This document shows positions 13,114 through 23,995 of a stretch of 64,000 nt of DNA, one piece after another. The position numbers and the translations under genes were made by a program. The notes below the pieces were generated by a model that ran no database searches, was not told where the DNA came from, and was given only the letters and a program-made list of their open reading frames with translations. Where the stretch lies: NCBI GenBank assembly GCA_036023115.1, contig JAYKKT010000073.1, positions 11,823,001-11,887,000 on the forward strand, read 5' to 3'. The DNA comes from Brasenia schreberi (taxonomy: Eukaryota > Streptophyta > Magnoliopsida > Nymphaeales > Cabombaceae). Every line of letters begins with the position of its first letter. Position 1 is the first letter of the stretch.

Positions 13114-13377
13114 CTAGAGACATCCTAGTAATAGGTGGTTGACTTCCATGGGAATGACGTTACAAAGAACAATGTCCTGATAATTTTTACTTATCAAGAA
13201 TGAGATTTCCACTTGTTGGGTCACTTGGAGCTCTTCGGTGTTTTTCAACCACTCAAATTGATATGACCTGGGATGTATTATAGGGCTTAATTGTAACTTG
13301 TTTACCATCTCTATAGAAGCAATGTTAGTACAACTTTCTCCATGAAAGAGCATACATTTTCTTTGATTGTACACCAA
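13114..13377 (-). pseudogene. Gypsy aspartic protease fragment
   Basis: The minus-strand frame contains FHGESCTN at about 13,325-13,348, followed by IASIEMVNKLQL. Plant gypsy proteases carry D-G-G/S-C-T-N at this place. The catalytic Asp is replaced by His and a Gly by Glu, so the enzyme would be inactive. The fragment ends with MEVNHLLLG, matching the conserved ...ASHLLLGRPW segment. Confidence 0.7.
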
Positions 13378-13397
13378 ATATGGAAGATCACGTTTCT

Positions 13398-13742
13398 CTA
13401 ATCAAGCTCTAAAGATGAATGAGCGCTGAGCATTCTATGGATCACCAATAGTTCTCCTGAATCTACATACTTAGTATAAGATTCTTCCTCTTCTTCTTGT
13501 TGAGGTTTTGTTTTGTCTTTACTCTCAATGTTGTCAAATGCACCCTTTAAGGTAATGATATTTTTGTTAGGGCTTTGAGAGACAATATGACCTCTGCCTA
13601 AATACTTAAAGCACTTAATATCTCTAGAGCGAGTTTTTGTATTCTCTTTTTTTTTTTCTTTTTCTTTTGAACACAACCAATTTTCCTTTTCGGAGAGAAA
13701 GTAGGATGGGGGAAGGCTTATCACTTTAGTTACTCGATTCAA
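13398..13742 (-). pseudogene. Gypsy gag zinc-knuckle region (degenerate)
   Basis: Contains KCFKYLGRGHIVSQSPNK (about 13,550-13,605 on -). In this family the motif is a CCHC knuckle, C-x2-C-x4-H-x4-C. Here the second Cys is Tyr and the last is Ser, so only Cys1 and His remain and zinc binding is lost. It is preceded by a lysine-rich stretch (KEKEKKKENTKTRSRD) and followed by acidic residues. The upstream gag half lies 6 kb away at 19,790-20,841 because of the nested insertion. Confidence 0.7.
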
Positions 13743-14509
13743 ACGAGATTGTCCTATTTCTTAATAACATCTACTATTCAAAAATATTTTGATATTTTGA
13801 ACAAGGCTTAATCTTGTAAGCCAGGGTTCTTTGAAATATCGCCAATTCATTTTTGGAAGACTCTACTTTTCGAAAAGTATAAATTCCTCCATTCAGGGTT
13901 ATACAATTGTAGACACGGAAAATCCTCACTTCTGGTTCTTAGGCCTGAAGCGAGTCTTTTAGTGTGTCTAAGTCATATTTTAGCAAAAGGGCGTGCTAGC
14001 TAGCTTGCTTAAGCTAGCGAAGAAACGTTTTGAAATCTGACTTCTATCGGGGCGACTGTGAGCAAGTGAGCTCTTTTCGTCGCAGACCTTCTTGCACCGA
14101 TGCGCAAGGGTCAGCCTGTACGCTTGGCAAAGTCTTTTAAGATGTAAACCTCTTTGAAAAATAGCCTAAGTGTTTGGGCTTTGGATGTATGATTTCAGAT
14201 TTTTATTACACGTGGGATTTGCACGTGCCTATGTCTTTCTTTTTATCTCTTTTTCGGGCCAATTAGGTGTGTGCGCAAGTGACCTAAGTTGGGCGATTTT
14301 TGAGCGGGAGTGTGGGGTTTACTTTGATGCAATATGCGTCCTAACTCGTGGTATGACGTATATGCAATGCAAACTCACGCAACTCTAAAGGAAAAACCCA
14401 AATTGAAAGACAATGCGGAAGGGAAATAACTTAATGTAAATTGCAAAAGGGAAATTGCAAAAGGGAAATATGGCTATATCTTAAGAGTGGAAAGGCTCAA
14501 TTGTGCAAG

Positions 14510-15070
14510 TGTGTGTCGTATATATATGTAAAGACTACGCACACTGCTGCACCTTAAAACCCAAATCTAAAAGACATAGCCGAAGGGAAATACTTATAAT
14601 ATATATGGGCCCGAAGGTCGCCCACGTGTGTGTGGGTGTTGTGTGTATATTGAAAGACAACTCACACGACTTGTAATGAAACCCAAATATAATTGCAATA
14701 GGCCTTGACTAAGGTCTTGGGAGTAAGAGTGAAAGCTCAATGTGTGTGAGTGTAGAATTGAAATACTACGCACACAACTTAAATGAAACCCAAATATAAT
14801 TGCAATAGGCCTTGACTAAGGTCTTTGGAGTAAGAGCGAAAGCTCAATGTGTGTGAGTGTAGAATTGAAATACTACGCATACGACATGAATGAAAACACC
14901 CCAAAACAAAATTGCAATACGGCTCTTACTAGGGTCTTGGGAATAAGAGCGAAAGCTCAATGTGTGTGAGTGTGAAAATTGAAAGACAACACACACAACT
15001 TAATGGAAACCCACACAACTTACATATACATACGTATAGCTATATCTTAAGGGCTGATTAGGCCCATGTG
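14510..15070. repeat. Tandem repeats of ~107-111 bp, about 4-5 copies
   Basis: Units begin with GTGTGTGAGTGT at about 14,628, 14,740, 14,849 and 14,960. The middle units contain ATTGCAATA.GGC, GACTAAGGTCTT and AAGAGYGAAAGCTCAAT. A more degraded unit lies just before, at about 14,510-14,627. The repeats are non-coding. Confidence 0.85.
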
Positions 15071-15289
15071 TGTGTCAAAATCGTGTGCAACTAAGAGCGG
15101 AATAGGCTCAAGTGCACGTGTGTGTGGGTGTGCCAAACCACATTATTACAAGTGGGGGGAGACAACGCTCCATTATTACAACCCCGTATCAAATTTAATT
15201 AAGCATAAGCAAGTTCATAACAAGTACCGAGTTAGGCACTTACGTATAGCTGGTCCGGGTGTGATTTGCTTGCACTTGGGCCTAGTGAG

Positions 15290-16300
15290 TCACCTTGGGC
15301 TGCAAGAGGGAACTCCTTGGATGGGTGCAGTAGGTGGATGTGCTGGCCGAATGAGGAAGGTGTAGGTCCTGGCTGGGTGGATGGAATGTTGTCTTGGCTG
15401 GGCTTGAAGTGCTTAGGGGAGGTAGGTTGAATTAGGATAAGTCACTAAGGCTTGGGGTAGGTCTTAGGGAGAGGTAAGGCTGCTAACAAAGGGAAGAGGG
15501 GTAGGTGGTGCAGGTGATGGTCCTGGCCGAATGATGGAAGGTGGCAGGTGCTGACCGGGTAGATGGGATGTTATTTAGGCTAAGGGAAAGTGGCGGGTGT
15601 GTGGCTAGGAATAGAGGGGAGTGGAGAAGAGATGATGTTGAGATGGGGTACTAATCGGGATGGAAGGGCTGGCCGAAGGGTGGAGGTGGTGGGTGGAAGC
15701 GGTCCTGGCCGAATGGAAGGGTTGGTGGCGTGGAATGGTGTTGGCCGGATGTAGCAGTGGAAGGTGGCGTGGAGTGGTGCTGGCGGAGTCCCAAGAGTGA
15801 GGTGCTGGCGAGGTCCGAGTGGGGAAGAGAGGGGACCAACGGGGCCAGGTTTTTCGGGAGCCAAGAGATCCAACCCGCATGAATGGGAGGGGTATTTATA
15901 GGCTTAATGGGGTCGGTGGCTGGGATGGTATTGGGGAGTCGGTTGGACTGGTTTGGTGGTGGTGGTTTGGGGGTATGGTGTGCTAGATATTTAGGTGGGC
16001 CGGATATTTATTTTGGGTGGTTTGGGGATATGGTGTGATAGGTGTTTAGGTGGGCTGGTTTAGTGGTTTAGGGCTTAGTTAGGTGGGTTGGGCTTAGGGT
16101 GAGGTTTAGTGAAGTGGGTTAGGTGTTTAGGCTAGGATTAGGGTGAGGTTAGGGGGATTAGGCTAGGTTTAGGGAAGGATTAAGGAAGTGGGTTAGGTGA
16201 TTAGGCTAGGATTAGGGCAGGATTAAGGAAGTGGGTTAGGTGATTAGGATAGGATTAGGATGAGGGTTAGGTTCTAGGGCTAGGTTTAGTAGCATCCTCT
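15290..16300 (+). repeat. G-rich, telomere-like degenerate tract
   Basis: About 1 kb with strong G-over-C skew on the + strand and many GGG runs. From 16,030 to 16,290 it is dominated by variants of TTTAGG, TTAGGG, GATTAGG and GGGTTAGG. These resemble, but are not, the perfect plant telomere unit TTTAGGG. Minus-strand open frames over it are proline/serine-rich low-complexity translations, not genes. Confidence 0.6.
15893..15901 (-). promoter_or_regulatory. TATA box in the putative LTR
   Basis: The minus strand reads CTATAAATACCCCTCCC, a strong plant TATA context. It supports the minus-strand LTR reading. Predicted start is near 15,868. Confidence 0.45.
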
Positions 16301-16566
16301 TGGTCTTAGACCCATGGACCTAGTTGCAGCAAGTTGGTGCAGCCCTAGGTTAGGTGTAGGTGCATACAAGCTTAAACCCACACTCATTAGGCTAAACCCA
16401 CATGATTAACCCAAAACTTGACATAAAAGTCAAGCCCACCATATTTCTCACTCATATTTCACCCCATTCTCTTTCATACCCAAGCTTTTCACGTGAATTT
16501 CTTGTGGGCCCCACTTCCATTTATGAGAAGGTGATGTGGGCCATGGATGTGGATATTGGATTGGAT

Positions 16567-16608
16567 CTTTGGATCCAAATCCAAATCCAAATCCAAATCC
16601 AAATCCAT
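16567..16608. repeat. (CCAAAT)n hexanucleotide microsatellite
   Basis: Several consecutive ATCCAA/CCAAAT units at about 16,567-16,608, followed by GGATTTGGATCTGGATA in reverse sense. The two together can form a hairpin. Confidence 0.9.
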
Positions 16609-16719
16609 ATGCATGTTTGGATTTGGATCTGGATATATATAGTCCAGATCTGATCCAAATCTGAATTTCTGACTCCTTCATGATATTTTTGAAACGGACG
16701 GTTTGTGCGGGGCGTGACA

Positions 16720-19380
16720 GCATCAATACTCCGTCTTGTATTGGGTCTTCGCCAACATTGTCGTCCGCTCCTCTTTTCACCTTCCGGAGATCATTTCGAT
16801 AGATTTATTGATAACAGGGGCTTGGATGTTCGAGATTCTGGGGATGAATCTGATACGAGAGTTGATGTACCGGGCTCGACATATGCTCCGGTTCCGGGTT
16901 CTTTTTCGCTTCTCTGGTCCTGCTTTCATCAGGCCAAGTTGCTTTTCGGGGTTTCAAAACACCTTTTTAAAGGTTTTAAAACTATATAACTCATATTTTA
17001 AAACATGTATAGTTTGAATATATGTACAGGGTTGTCTGGAAGGCTCCTGGGTTTCCAGACTCAAAATAGCGCTTTGGGGCGGCTTTTGCAAAACCAGGTG
17101 TTTTGGGAGAATCGTGAGATTTTGAGGTGTTTACAACAATCAACTTTGATCCTTCTTCCAAGAAGTTTCAAAGGAGTTCGATTTTTCAAAATCTTTTTAA
17201 AAAAGAATTTAACATAAACCCTTTTGAATATTCAGGCATTTTTGGGGTTTTGCTAATTTCGACCCACAATATCAACAAATTTCGATTTTTGGTTGTCCTT
17301 TTGAAGACATGGGGACATTCCTACTCGAGTTTGCCACCTTTTTGGGCTTTCTTTGGGGTGATATGATATGAATGTGATGCATGCTATGCACTCCATGTGA
17401 CTCAAAATGGAAATACATGCTTTTATGCAATGATGAACATATGAAATGTATCTCACAAATCATGAAGGAGATGCATTCTATGAAATTCGTTTCTCCATGG
17501 AAGGTGTCTAGGGGCTGTTTATTTAAAATGCCCCTAGCTTGATGGGAATTTCGCATGGCCATCTAGTGAAGGGCCATGGCTTTTCAAAAGGATTTTGGAT
17601 GGACAATGGTATGTTCATGTCCATGCATTTCCATGGTTTTTCTTAACATGATCATGATACCTTTTGCTCAAGGATGGAAAACACAACCAGCCCTAAGTGA
17701 TCGTCATGGTCATCATGTTTGATTTCGACATGGTCTCCAGATTTTTATCGTGAAACTCATGTGCTTTATCCTAACACAATCAAGGTTTTCATATACAACA
17801 AGAAGTTGAGAAATCTTTCTTTTCAAAGCCATATGTAGGGTTAAAATTTTCGAAATTTTGATCCCTTTTGAGAAAGCAGTTTTGGGAAATCCTCCCTTTC
17901 TATATGAAGATGGTTTTATACCAGCCCTTTTGATCGAAATATGTTTCCCATACTTGGTTTTGGTCAAGCATGGTTTTATTTTGAAAATTCATGCCTTCAT
18001 GGGGCGTTCGATCAAGTGTGGGGAATGTGTCTCAAAGAGGCACCTCAGCCACATGACATAGGGCTTGTCCCTTTATGGAGTCTTGAGTTTTGAAACTCAT
18101 ACTCCGTTGAAAGGGGCTGCTATTTACTTTGCCTATCTGTTTAAGATAGGTTTTTCAAATGAGTGCTTTAATGAACATCATTCCCTTTTCAGGATAGGGG
18201 AGAAGATGTCTCAAAATTTGGAGGCCTACAGCAAGGCCAAGCACGATTCTTCTCTTGGCTTAGTGATTCCTTTCACATGCCAATAGAGTTTTCGAAAATG
18301 TATGGCACACTTTGGATGAATACCATCTTCATTTTAATCGGATCAAGCACACAATGCACGAATTGTAATGCTTGGGAGGTTTTTATCAAAGAATTTTGAA
18401 AAGTTTTTGTGAAATGCTAACCCTTTTTCGAGATTCTCATTTCTTTTTGAAATTTGCCTTGAAGGTGTTGGATTTGATTCGTATGGAGACATGCCTATGA
18501 TGGCCCGATACTTAGGGGGTCGACTCTTATTGCCCCTTTGGTTTTTCAAAACCCTATATTCGAGTTCTAGGATGATGTCTAGACTCGATGCATATGAATG
18601 ATTTCAAAGTGTAATGCATGATGCTTATGCACACACTATGAGTTAAACTTATTTCTAAAAATCCCCAATTTTCCATAAATCAAGGATTTTGCGAAGTTCA
18701 GGAAGCTTGGAGGTGTTTATTCCTCCTTGCTTTGGTGATTCTCGAGCTTTTCAATCTTGAAGGGGCTCTAGGCAAAAGGGTGTACAGGATCAGATTTTGG
18801 ATACTTGGGTTCTTGGAGTATATACAGTTTTCGAAAGCATTTTTACAAGTTTTTCGAAAATGGGCTTTGTACATGGCCAAATGCTTTTGAAACAAAATTT
18901 CTTTTTGGAATTTTCATTTTTCCAAATGTTTTTGAGATTTTGAGGGTTTTCAATTGTTTTGGTTTTTGGTATTATCCAATTTTTTTGATTTTTTTCAAAA
19001 GTAGGGATCTTCCATTGAACCTACAAAGAAAACATTCATGAATCAGACTCTAATCAGATAGGTCAAAGACATGAGTTTCGGTTTTAGAGGTTCTACAGGG
19101 CACCCTTGACCCAGATGGTCTTAGGTGGCGGCTCTGGGGGTATGGGTGGGCTGTAGCCCAGTCCATATCGTTCCCTATTGGCTTTAGGTAGGATAGGTTC
19201 AAGCCTACCTTGGTTTCGGGTTCCCAGGCCCGCGTAGGGTTTATATTCCATATTCAGAATCATGTTCCAAGACTTTTTGCTTTTCGAAAAGTTTTGGTAT
19301 AAATCATGGTCTTGGAACATGAAATCATCCATGTTAGGGATATATACCCTTTTGGATATTGGGAGTTTGGATTTTGGGGT
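16720..19380. other. Non-coding interior of the nested insertion
   Basis: Rich in TTTTCGAAA/TTTTGAAA phrases, with short open frames only and none recognisable. It may be internal spacer of a large non-autonomous retroelement. I see no gag, protease, RT or integrase motif. Confidence 0.4.
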
Positions 19381-19785
19381 GATGGAAGACTTGGGCTTCC
19401 ACACAACCCGACTTTGGAAGACACGTCTCTCAAAGAAAACCGTGCATGGTTCTTTAAGAGACTTTGGATATTTCGGGATGATGGAAGACTTGGGCTTCCA
19501 CGCATACCAGGTTTGGGAGATGTGTCTTTCAAGGGAAACCAGACTTGGTCCTTCGAGAGACTTTGGATTTTTCAGGATGGTGAAAAACTCGGGTTTCCAC
19601 ACAACCTGGGTTTGGGAAACATACCTTTCAAGGAAAGCCAAGCTTGATCCCTCGAAGGATTTTGAATATTTCGGGAATTTGGAAAACTTATGGTTCCAGA
19701 TAACCCCATTTTGGAAAATTTTGTTCTCAAGGGAAGCCGTGCTTGGTCCCTTGAGAGACTTTGGACTTTTCAGGGTGATGGAAGA
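19381..19785. repeat. 99-bp tandem repeat, 4.1 copies
   Basis: Units start at 19,381, 19,480, 19,579, 19,678 and (partial) 19,777, an exact 99-bp offset. Landmarks are GATGGAAGACTTGGGCTTCC, TTTGGRA, TCAARGRAA and GAGAGACTTTGGAT. The period is a multiple of three, so both strands remain open as 33-residue repeats (for example MEDLGFH... on +). The array ends exactly where the gypsy gag resumes. Confidence 0.9.
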
Positions 19786-19789
19786 CTTA

Positions 19790-20841
19790 TAGGAGTCATT
19801 AGCAATAGGCTTTTCCTTTTCATCAGATCAAGCAATGCCTGGTGTGGTTTTGTCGATTTTCTAATTGCATGGATTAGGCCTGAATTTCTTAGACATAGAA
19901 TTGTTCTGGGTACTAGATGATTTCTATTGTCTTTCCACTTTAATTGATAATTTTATGACTTTTAAGAAAACAAATGATTGTAATTCAACAACATTTGCAA
20001 TAGTCCTGTTATGTCATGGAAGAAAATGAGTTATAGTATGTTCTTGTGGCTCGTGCACATTACATCGAATCATTAACGTCTCAAATTATTTTACATAATA
20101 TTCAACATTCATTCCTCCCTGCCATAAACTATGGAGTCTAATATATAATTCTTGTTTGTAATATTTTGGAACAAATCATTTAACCAATAAGCGCTCCATC
20201 AACCTCCAACTTTGAATTTTTTCCTCCCATCCCTTCTTCGGTGGTCCTTTAGTTTTTCCCACCAAATGTTAACATAATCTGTAAATTTTAGGGTTGCAAG
20301 ACGACATTTAGTTTGCTTAGAGTAGTTAAAATATTCAAATATTTTATCCACCCATTGAACCCATTTTAATAATTATTCTAAGGAGCTCATTCCTTTAAAT
20401 GATGGAATTTGAATTTTGAGGTAGTATTCATTTCAATCTCTTTATTTCATTGTGTGGATTGTGATGGAGGTACCATGTCTTCTTCCTCGGGTTCCTGGTC
20501 ATTTTAACATGAATGGGAGCCTCTTGAGTTGGGACGGAGTGGAGTAGCAAGTGACAGACTCAATTGTTCTATGACTCTAACCAAAAATTACAGTTGGCCC
20601 ATCATTTTTTCTTGTCGTCTTTCCAAGACTACAACTCTAGCTTGGTCAAAAGACATGCCTCTCGAGATGTTGAGAGCTTCATCAAGTAGCAAGCATGATC
20701 AACTCGAATGGTTGAAGAGCATCTCAATGAAAGCATCAAAATGATGAACTTCCGTTCAATAAAGGCATCCGCCGATTTAGAATGAGTCAAACTGCTATTC
20801 ACAAACAATTGAACTAAGGGTGATTCTTGTTCACTCGCCAA
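19790..20841 (-). pseudogene. Gypsy gag N-terminal half (broken)
   Basis: Capsid-type gag of the outer gypsy element, which would coat element RNA. The conserved block IWWEKLKDHRRRDG is readable on the minus strand at about 20,225-20,266, preceded by KIFEYFNYSKQTKCRLATLK. This is the usual gag core (WW-x2-LK-x2-R-x-R-G). A frame opening at 20,841 (MASEQESPLVQLF...) lies just inside the right direct repeat, as expected after a 5' LTR. Multiple stops and shifts are present. Confidence 0.65.
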
Positions 20842-20853
20842 ACTCTTGACAAA

Positions 20854-21387
20854 TAAGAGAGAACAAAGAAATCAATCTTATCACTAATTCTAAGCTGAAT
20901 TAGATAAGAGAATACAAAGTTTGTTGGCTAATGGATGTTGTCTCTTTCCATTCTAAGAAGAGATTTATTTAAGTTTGGATAAAAGCTCCAAAGCTAGTCA
21001 TGCAAAAATAACTCAAAACACAAGTTCGTGTAAAAATATTAACTCATAATGCATGTTCTAAGGGTGGTGAATGACCATTCTATTTTTTAGGTATTGAGAA
21101 CACAAAAGTTGATTTCCTAGATTGTTTTCATGTTTTCTATAGTATCATGAATTCATGCTTTGATTAGCCAATAAAACACCACCAAAAATTAATTTTGGAG
21201 TGGACAAGTTTTCAGTTTTTAAGGCTTGTGGTTCTTGAAGAGTGAGAATGTTTTCGGGATTTTGTACAATGGGATTCCATCACTTCTAGTGAAGAAATTC
21301 TCATTAACATATTTTTAAACCAATTAAGATAATTGTCTTGTCATGGACCTGGTGTGTGGCTGAGTGAGGTATGTTGGTGAATTTGGA
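20854..21387 (-). repeat. Probable 5' LTR of the gypsy element
   Basis: Direct repeat of 9,446-9,983, diverged by many substitutions and small indels, so the insertion is old. Immediately inside it, at 20,853-20,835, is TTTGTCAAGAGTTTGGCG. This is a possible degraded primer-binding region (many plant elements have TTTGGCGCC here), but it is not a clean match. Confidence 0.6.
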
Positions 21388-21389
21388 CT

Positions 21390-21930
21390 TACCGTTATAC
21401 AAAAATACTAGTATCTCTCTACGCCTCAAGTCTAGTTTTTATAGAGAACGAAAATCAAGAGTAATAGTGGACCCTTGGTTTTTCATAACAATACCTGAAA
21501 CAGTTCCAATTGTAGATCAGTAGCCTCAATTGATTTTCAGTTAGATTATTTAGTTTTTGAAAATTAGTGAACGGTAGTTTTTGCAGAAATTTGAGATTTG
21601 TTATAATCGATTAAATTCCTTTTTAATGCAGTTATCTATTTCATTTTCAGAATAGCGTCATAACAAACGGTTACTAGTAATTTCTCAAAAATTATGTTTA
21701 ATGCTTTATCAGTATTAATTTATTATTTATTTACATTAAGTTGTTCCTATTAAAACTATTGTTTCTCTCTCTCGCTCTCTCTCTCTTCCCTTGCAATTCA
21801 TTCTATGTGAAACCTTGACCAAGCCGTACCCTGAACAAGCCGTGCTAAGTGATCGAAAACCAACAATACCGCTCAGCTGTAATAGTACACAACAACCGTC
21901 GCCACCCCTACCTGTCGAAGTCGTCGAGGC
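21390..21930. other. Intergenic, no gene seen
   Basis: AT-rich sequence with no recognisable coding or repeat signal. A short (CT)n run lies at 21,765-21,786. Confidence 0.4.
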
Positions 21931-21939
21931 CTGACACGG

Positions 21940-22181
21940 CCTCAGGGGATGGTAGTGGCAGTGGCGGGCTTCGGGGTAGGAGGACGACGGCAGGAGGAGG
22001 GGCTTCCTGCGGTGGTGGTGGGGGGCGAGCAACGTGCTGAGGTTTTACACTGACGACTTTCCCGGGCTTAAGATTTCACTGACCGTCGTCCTGGGGATAA
22101 ACCTCTGCTTCATCGTCTTCCTCAGTCTCCTCCATGTCTACGGGAAGTTCTACCGCTACAAATTCGTCGGATCTCCTTGAC
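21940..22181 (+). pseudogene. SEC61-beta-like gene, frameshifted
   Basis: SEC61 beta is the small tail-anchored subunit of the ER protein-conducting channel. The sequence has the plant family layout: a Gly/Ser-rich cytosolic N-terminus ([14 protein letters not shown], then a Gly run, about 21,967-22,030), the conserved [12 protein letters not shown] at about 22,043-22,078, and one hydrophobic membrane segment ([20 protein letters not shown], about 22,079-22,138). A short basic tail, [12 protein letters not shown], and a TGA at 22,179-22,181 follow. The two halves are in different frames. Where the family has ...T-M-L-x-F-Y, the DNA reads ACGTGCTG, one base short of ACG-ATG-CTG, so the N-terminal frame ends in TGA at 22,038. 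The usual APGLKISP is FPGLKISL. No clear initiating ATG precedes the Gly-rich part. A pseudogene is likely; a single-base assembly error is possible. Confidence 0.75.
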
Positions 22182-22495
22182 TCTCTCTCTCTCTCTCTCG
22201 TGCTCGTTCACCACACACACTTGCACACATATGTGGAAACACATGAAACTTCGCATCCCTACTTAGCACGTAAATGACAACAATTGACTAATAGAAGAAG
22301 GACCGCTTTGGCTTGTCCGGCTGCACTGGAGGGTACGTTTGCATCCTCAGGCCGCCCGAGCATGAAGTGGCTCGGTGCCTCTTCATCCCGAGGAGACTGC
22401 TTCTAAAGCAGGGTCCTTGCGGCTTCGTGGACAAAGTTACCTCGTGTTCGCTTCCTCCAAAAAGTGTAACACGCTCTACGGAACTGTGTGTGTGT

Positions 22496-22529
<34 letters not shown>

Positions 22530-23204
22530 CTCCATGTGACTCTGTGTTACATGGTTCTGGTGAGTAAATCCTGCAGATGGCAGACTGCAGCAACTACCTC
22601 GTAAAGGAACTCCCGCTACCAACACTCGTCTCTCTCTCTGAGATCCCAGGAAGTAATAAATAATCCATTTTACTAGAAGATAGAAGCTAACATACGTTAG
22701 GTAAAGACCTACATGTACCCAAATACACTTCTTCCAGTTCGGTGAGACTTAGCTTTCGAGTCGTATCATTCTCTCAAAACATTCGAGGAATCGGCCCAAT
22801 TGAATCGGATCAGCCCATCTCAGCAATTTAAATTTCAAGCCAAGTTAAACGAGCCGATTTAACTCGGGTGTGTTGAGACGAACTCAAACTCTTGTTGTCG
22901 TCCAGCTTGTTATCTTGAGTGACTTAAGTCGAACACAAGCCGAGTTAAATGAGCTGAATACAAGCTGCTCACTAAAGTAAATAAATTAAACTTTTTAGAA
23001 TGTAATTATCTTTAGAAATTTAATTTTCTGCTCAAAGAATTTGGTCAAGCATTTGTGCGGATCCAACTTTCTCATGGAGGCTCAGAAAACCTTTTAGCTC
23101 ACCCGTACGCCGCTGGGACACCCACTCCCATGTTGCAAGTTCGGTTCAAGGGGCAGCACGTGTTTGTTAGGTTTCTCCCTCCTATCGTAAAAAACAACCC
23201 CTAC
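22182..23204. other. Intergenic with microsatellites and AGCTC-rich repeat
   Basis: Holds (CT)n at 22,181-22,199, (GA)n at 22,497-22,529, and an AGCT/GAGCCGA-rich repeat at 22,745-22,990. The open frames here on both strands are overlapping shadows of low-complexity DNA. Confidence 0.4.
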
Positions 23205-23552
23205 ATAGTGCAGGATAGGCATGGCCGGTTCCCATCAGTTCCAATTTCTTGAAACCAGGAACCAGAATTGATCCGGGACCATGCTGGCTCCTGTTTGAGT
23301 CCTAAACCTCACAGAACCGAAAAAACATTAAAAGTTTTGAAACTTGAGAAAAAATAAAAAAATATGGAACGGTGGTTTGGACAACCAATTCCTAGTTCCA
23401 ACCCAACCTGATTATGATTCCATAGAAAGTAGAACCAGAACCAAACTGGGTAGTCTCCAGGTCTGATATGACTAGTCCAGTTCCAACCAATTTCTAGCCT
23501 GGTTCAGTTTTATTGGAACTGTGGGGCCAGTTCCAAACCGTCCATGTCTAGT
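23205..23552. repeat. GGTTC-rich fold-back element, copy 2
   Basis: Left end TAGGCATGGCCGGTTCC; right end GGTTTGGAACTGGCC-type sequence read in reverse (CCAAACCGTCCATGTCTA). This gives an inverted terminal repeat of about 17 bp with a few mismatches. The core, TTTTGAAACTTGAGAAAAAA, is AT-rich as in copy 1. It is non-coding. Confidence 0.6.
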
Positions 23553-23882
23553 GCTCGACACAGTTTTTGAATTTTGAGTGGTTGAACAACCAAACTCAAT
23601 CTCCCTCTAAGTCAGCCATTGATACCCATGAACATAGTTCTCTATTATATGATATAGTGGGGAAGTGGTACATGCACAGTACGCAATCATGCGCACTGTG
23701 CATGTGCCACTGCTTCAACCCCCTCCATTAGCTACCTGGTTAGGGGGTCTACTCACAAGATTAAGGGTCATGCAGGCTTACAAGAAGAATTCATTGATAC
23801 CTTGCTATGATGCACAACATGCACCAGGGAACAAGATATTTACAAAAGATGCACAATGAGTAGGCGATGTAGGAGAACAAGG

Positions 23883-23995
23883 GAATACCTGAGTCACTTG
23901 GCTAGAGGGATGATTCAAAAGGGGAGATGGTCAAGAATTCGATACCCGGGCACATGCATCAGGCCTTGGCGAATCCGTTGTACCGGAGAAAAAAA
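23883..23995 (+). mobile_element. SINE-like element
   Basis: About 110 bp with a tRNA-like head (GAGTCACTTGGCTAGAGGG, loosely like box A), a box-B-like AATTCGATACCCGGG and a 3' end GTTGTACCGGAGAAAAAA. The same order (RTTC-A--ACCC, ATGCATC-GGC, GTTGTAC-G-AAAAA) occurs at 62,170-62,270, with a weaker relative at 25,055-25,155. Pol III heads and short A-tails are known SINE traits; the assignment is inferred. Confidence 0.45.

Larger units (their letters stand above)
13800..16719 (-). mobile_element. Probable long LTR, minus strand
   Basis: On the minus strand a block starts TGTCACGCCCCGC at 16,719-16,707. Many plant gypsy LTRs start with this kind of sequence. About 820 bp further in lies a canonical TATA box, CTATAAATA, at 15,901-15,893. 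The downstream part holds a run of ~107- to 111-bp tandem repeats. No second copy of this LTR is in the window, so it may be a solo LTR or one end of a truncated element. Confidence 0.4.
13745..19785. mobile_element. ~6-kb insertion nested in the gypsy gag
   Basis: The gag sequence stops between about 13,742 and 13,800 and resumes at about 19,786 (minus-strand ...EKEKPIANDSYKSS). The DNA between differs in composition: G-skewed, with several tandem-repeat blocks and no recognisable gag or pol. It looks like a non-autonomous LTR element or large LTR remnant (see 13,800-16,719). The exact edges and target-site duplication could not be fixed. Confidence 0.6.
9446..21387 (-). mobile_element. Ty3/gypsy LTR retrotransposon, degenerate, with nested insertion
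   Basis: A minus-strand element bounded by two ~535-bp direct repeats (9,446-9,983 and 20,854-21,387). Reading leftwards from the right repeat come a gag N-terminal region, a ~6 kb foreign insertion, the gag zinc-knuckle region, protease, reverse transcriptase/RNase H and integrase. This is the Ty3/gypsy order, with integrase last. All coding parts carry stops and frameshifts, so the element is inactive. Without the insertion it would be about 5.9 kb. I could not identify a target-site duplication at its outer edges. Confidence 0.75.

Noticed and set aside
15580..15880. Three overlapping proline/serine/histidine-rich minus-strand frames
   Set aside because: They are low-complexity translations of the G-rich tract in all three frames.
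16040..16290. Interstitial telomere made of exact TTTAGGG repeats
   Set aside because: Units vary in length and sequence and there is no run of perfect repeats; only a telomere-like description is justified.
9446..21387. Assigning the gypsy element to a named clade
   Set aside because: The integrase tail and RT are too degraded to separate the plant chromovirus clades by eye.
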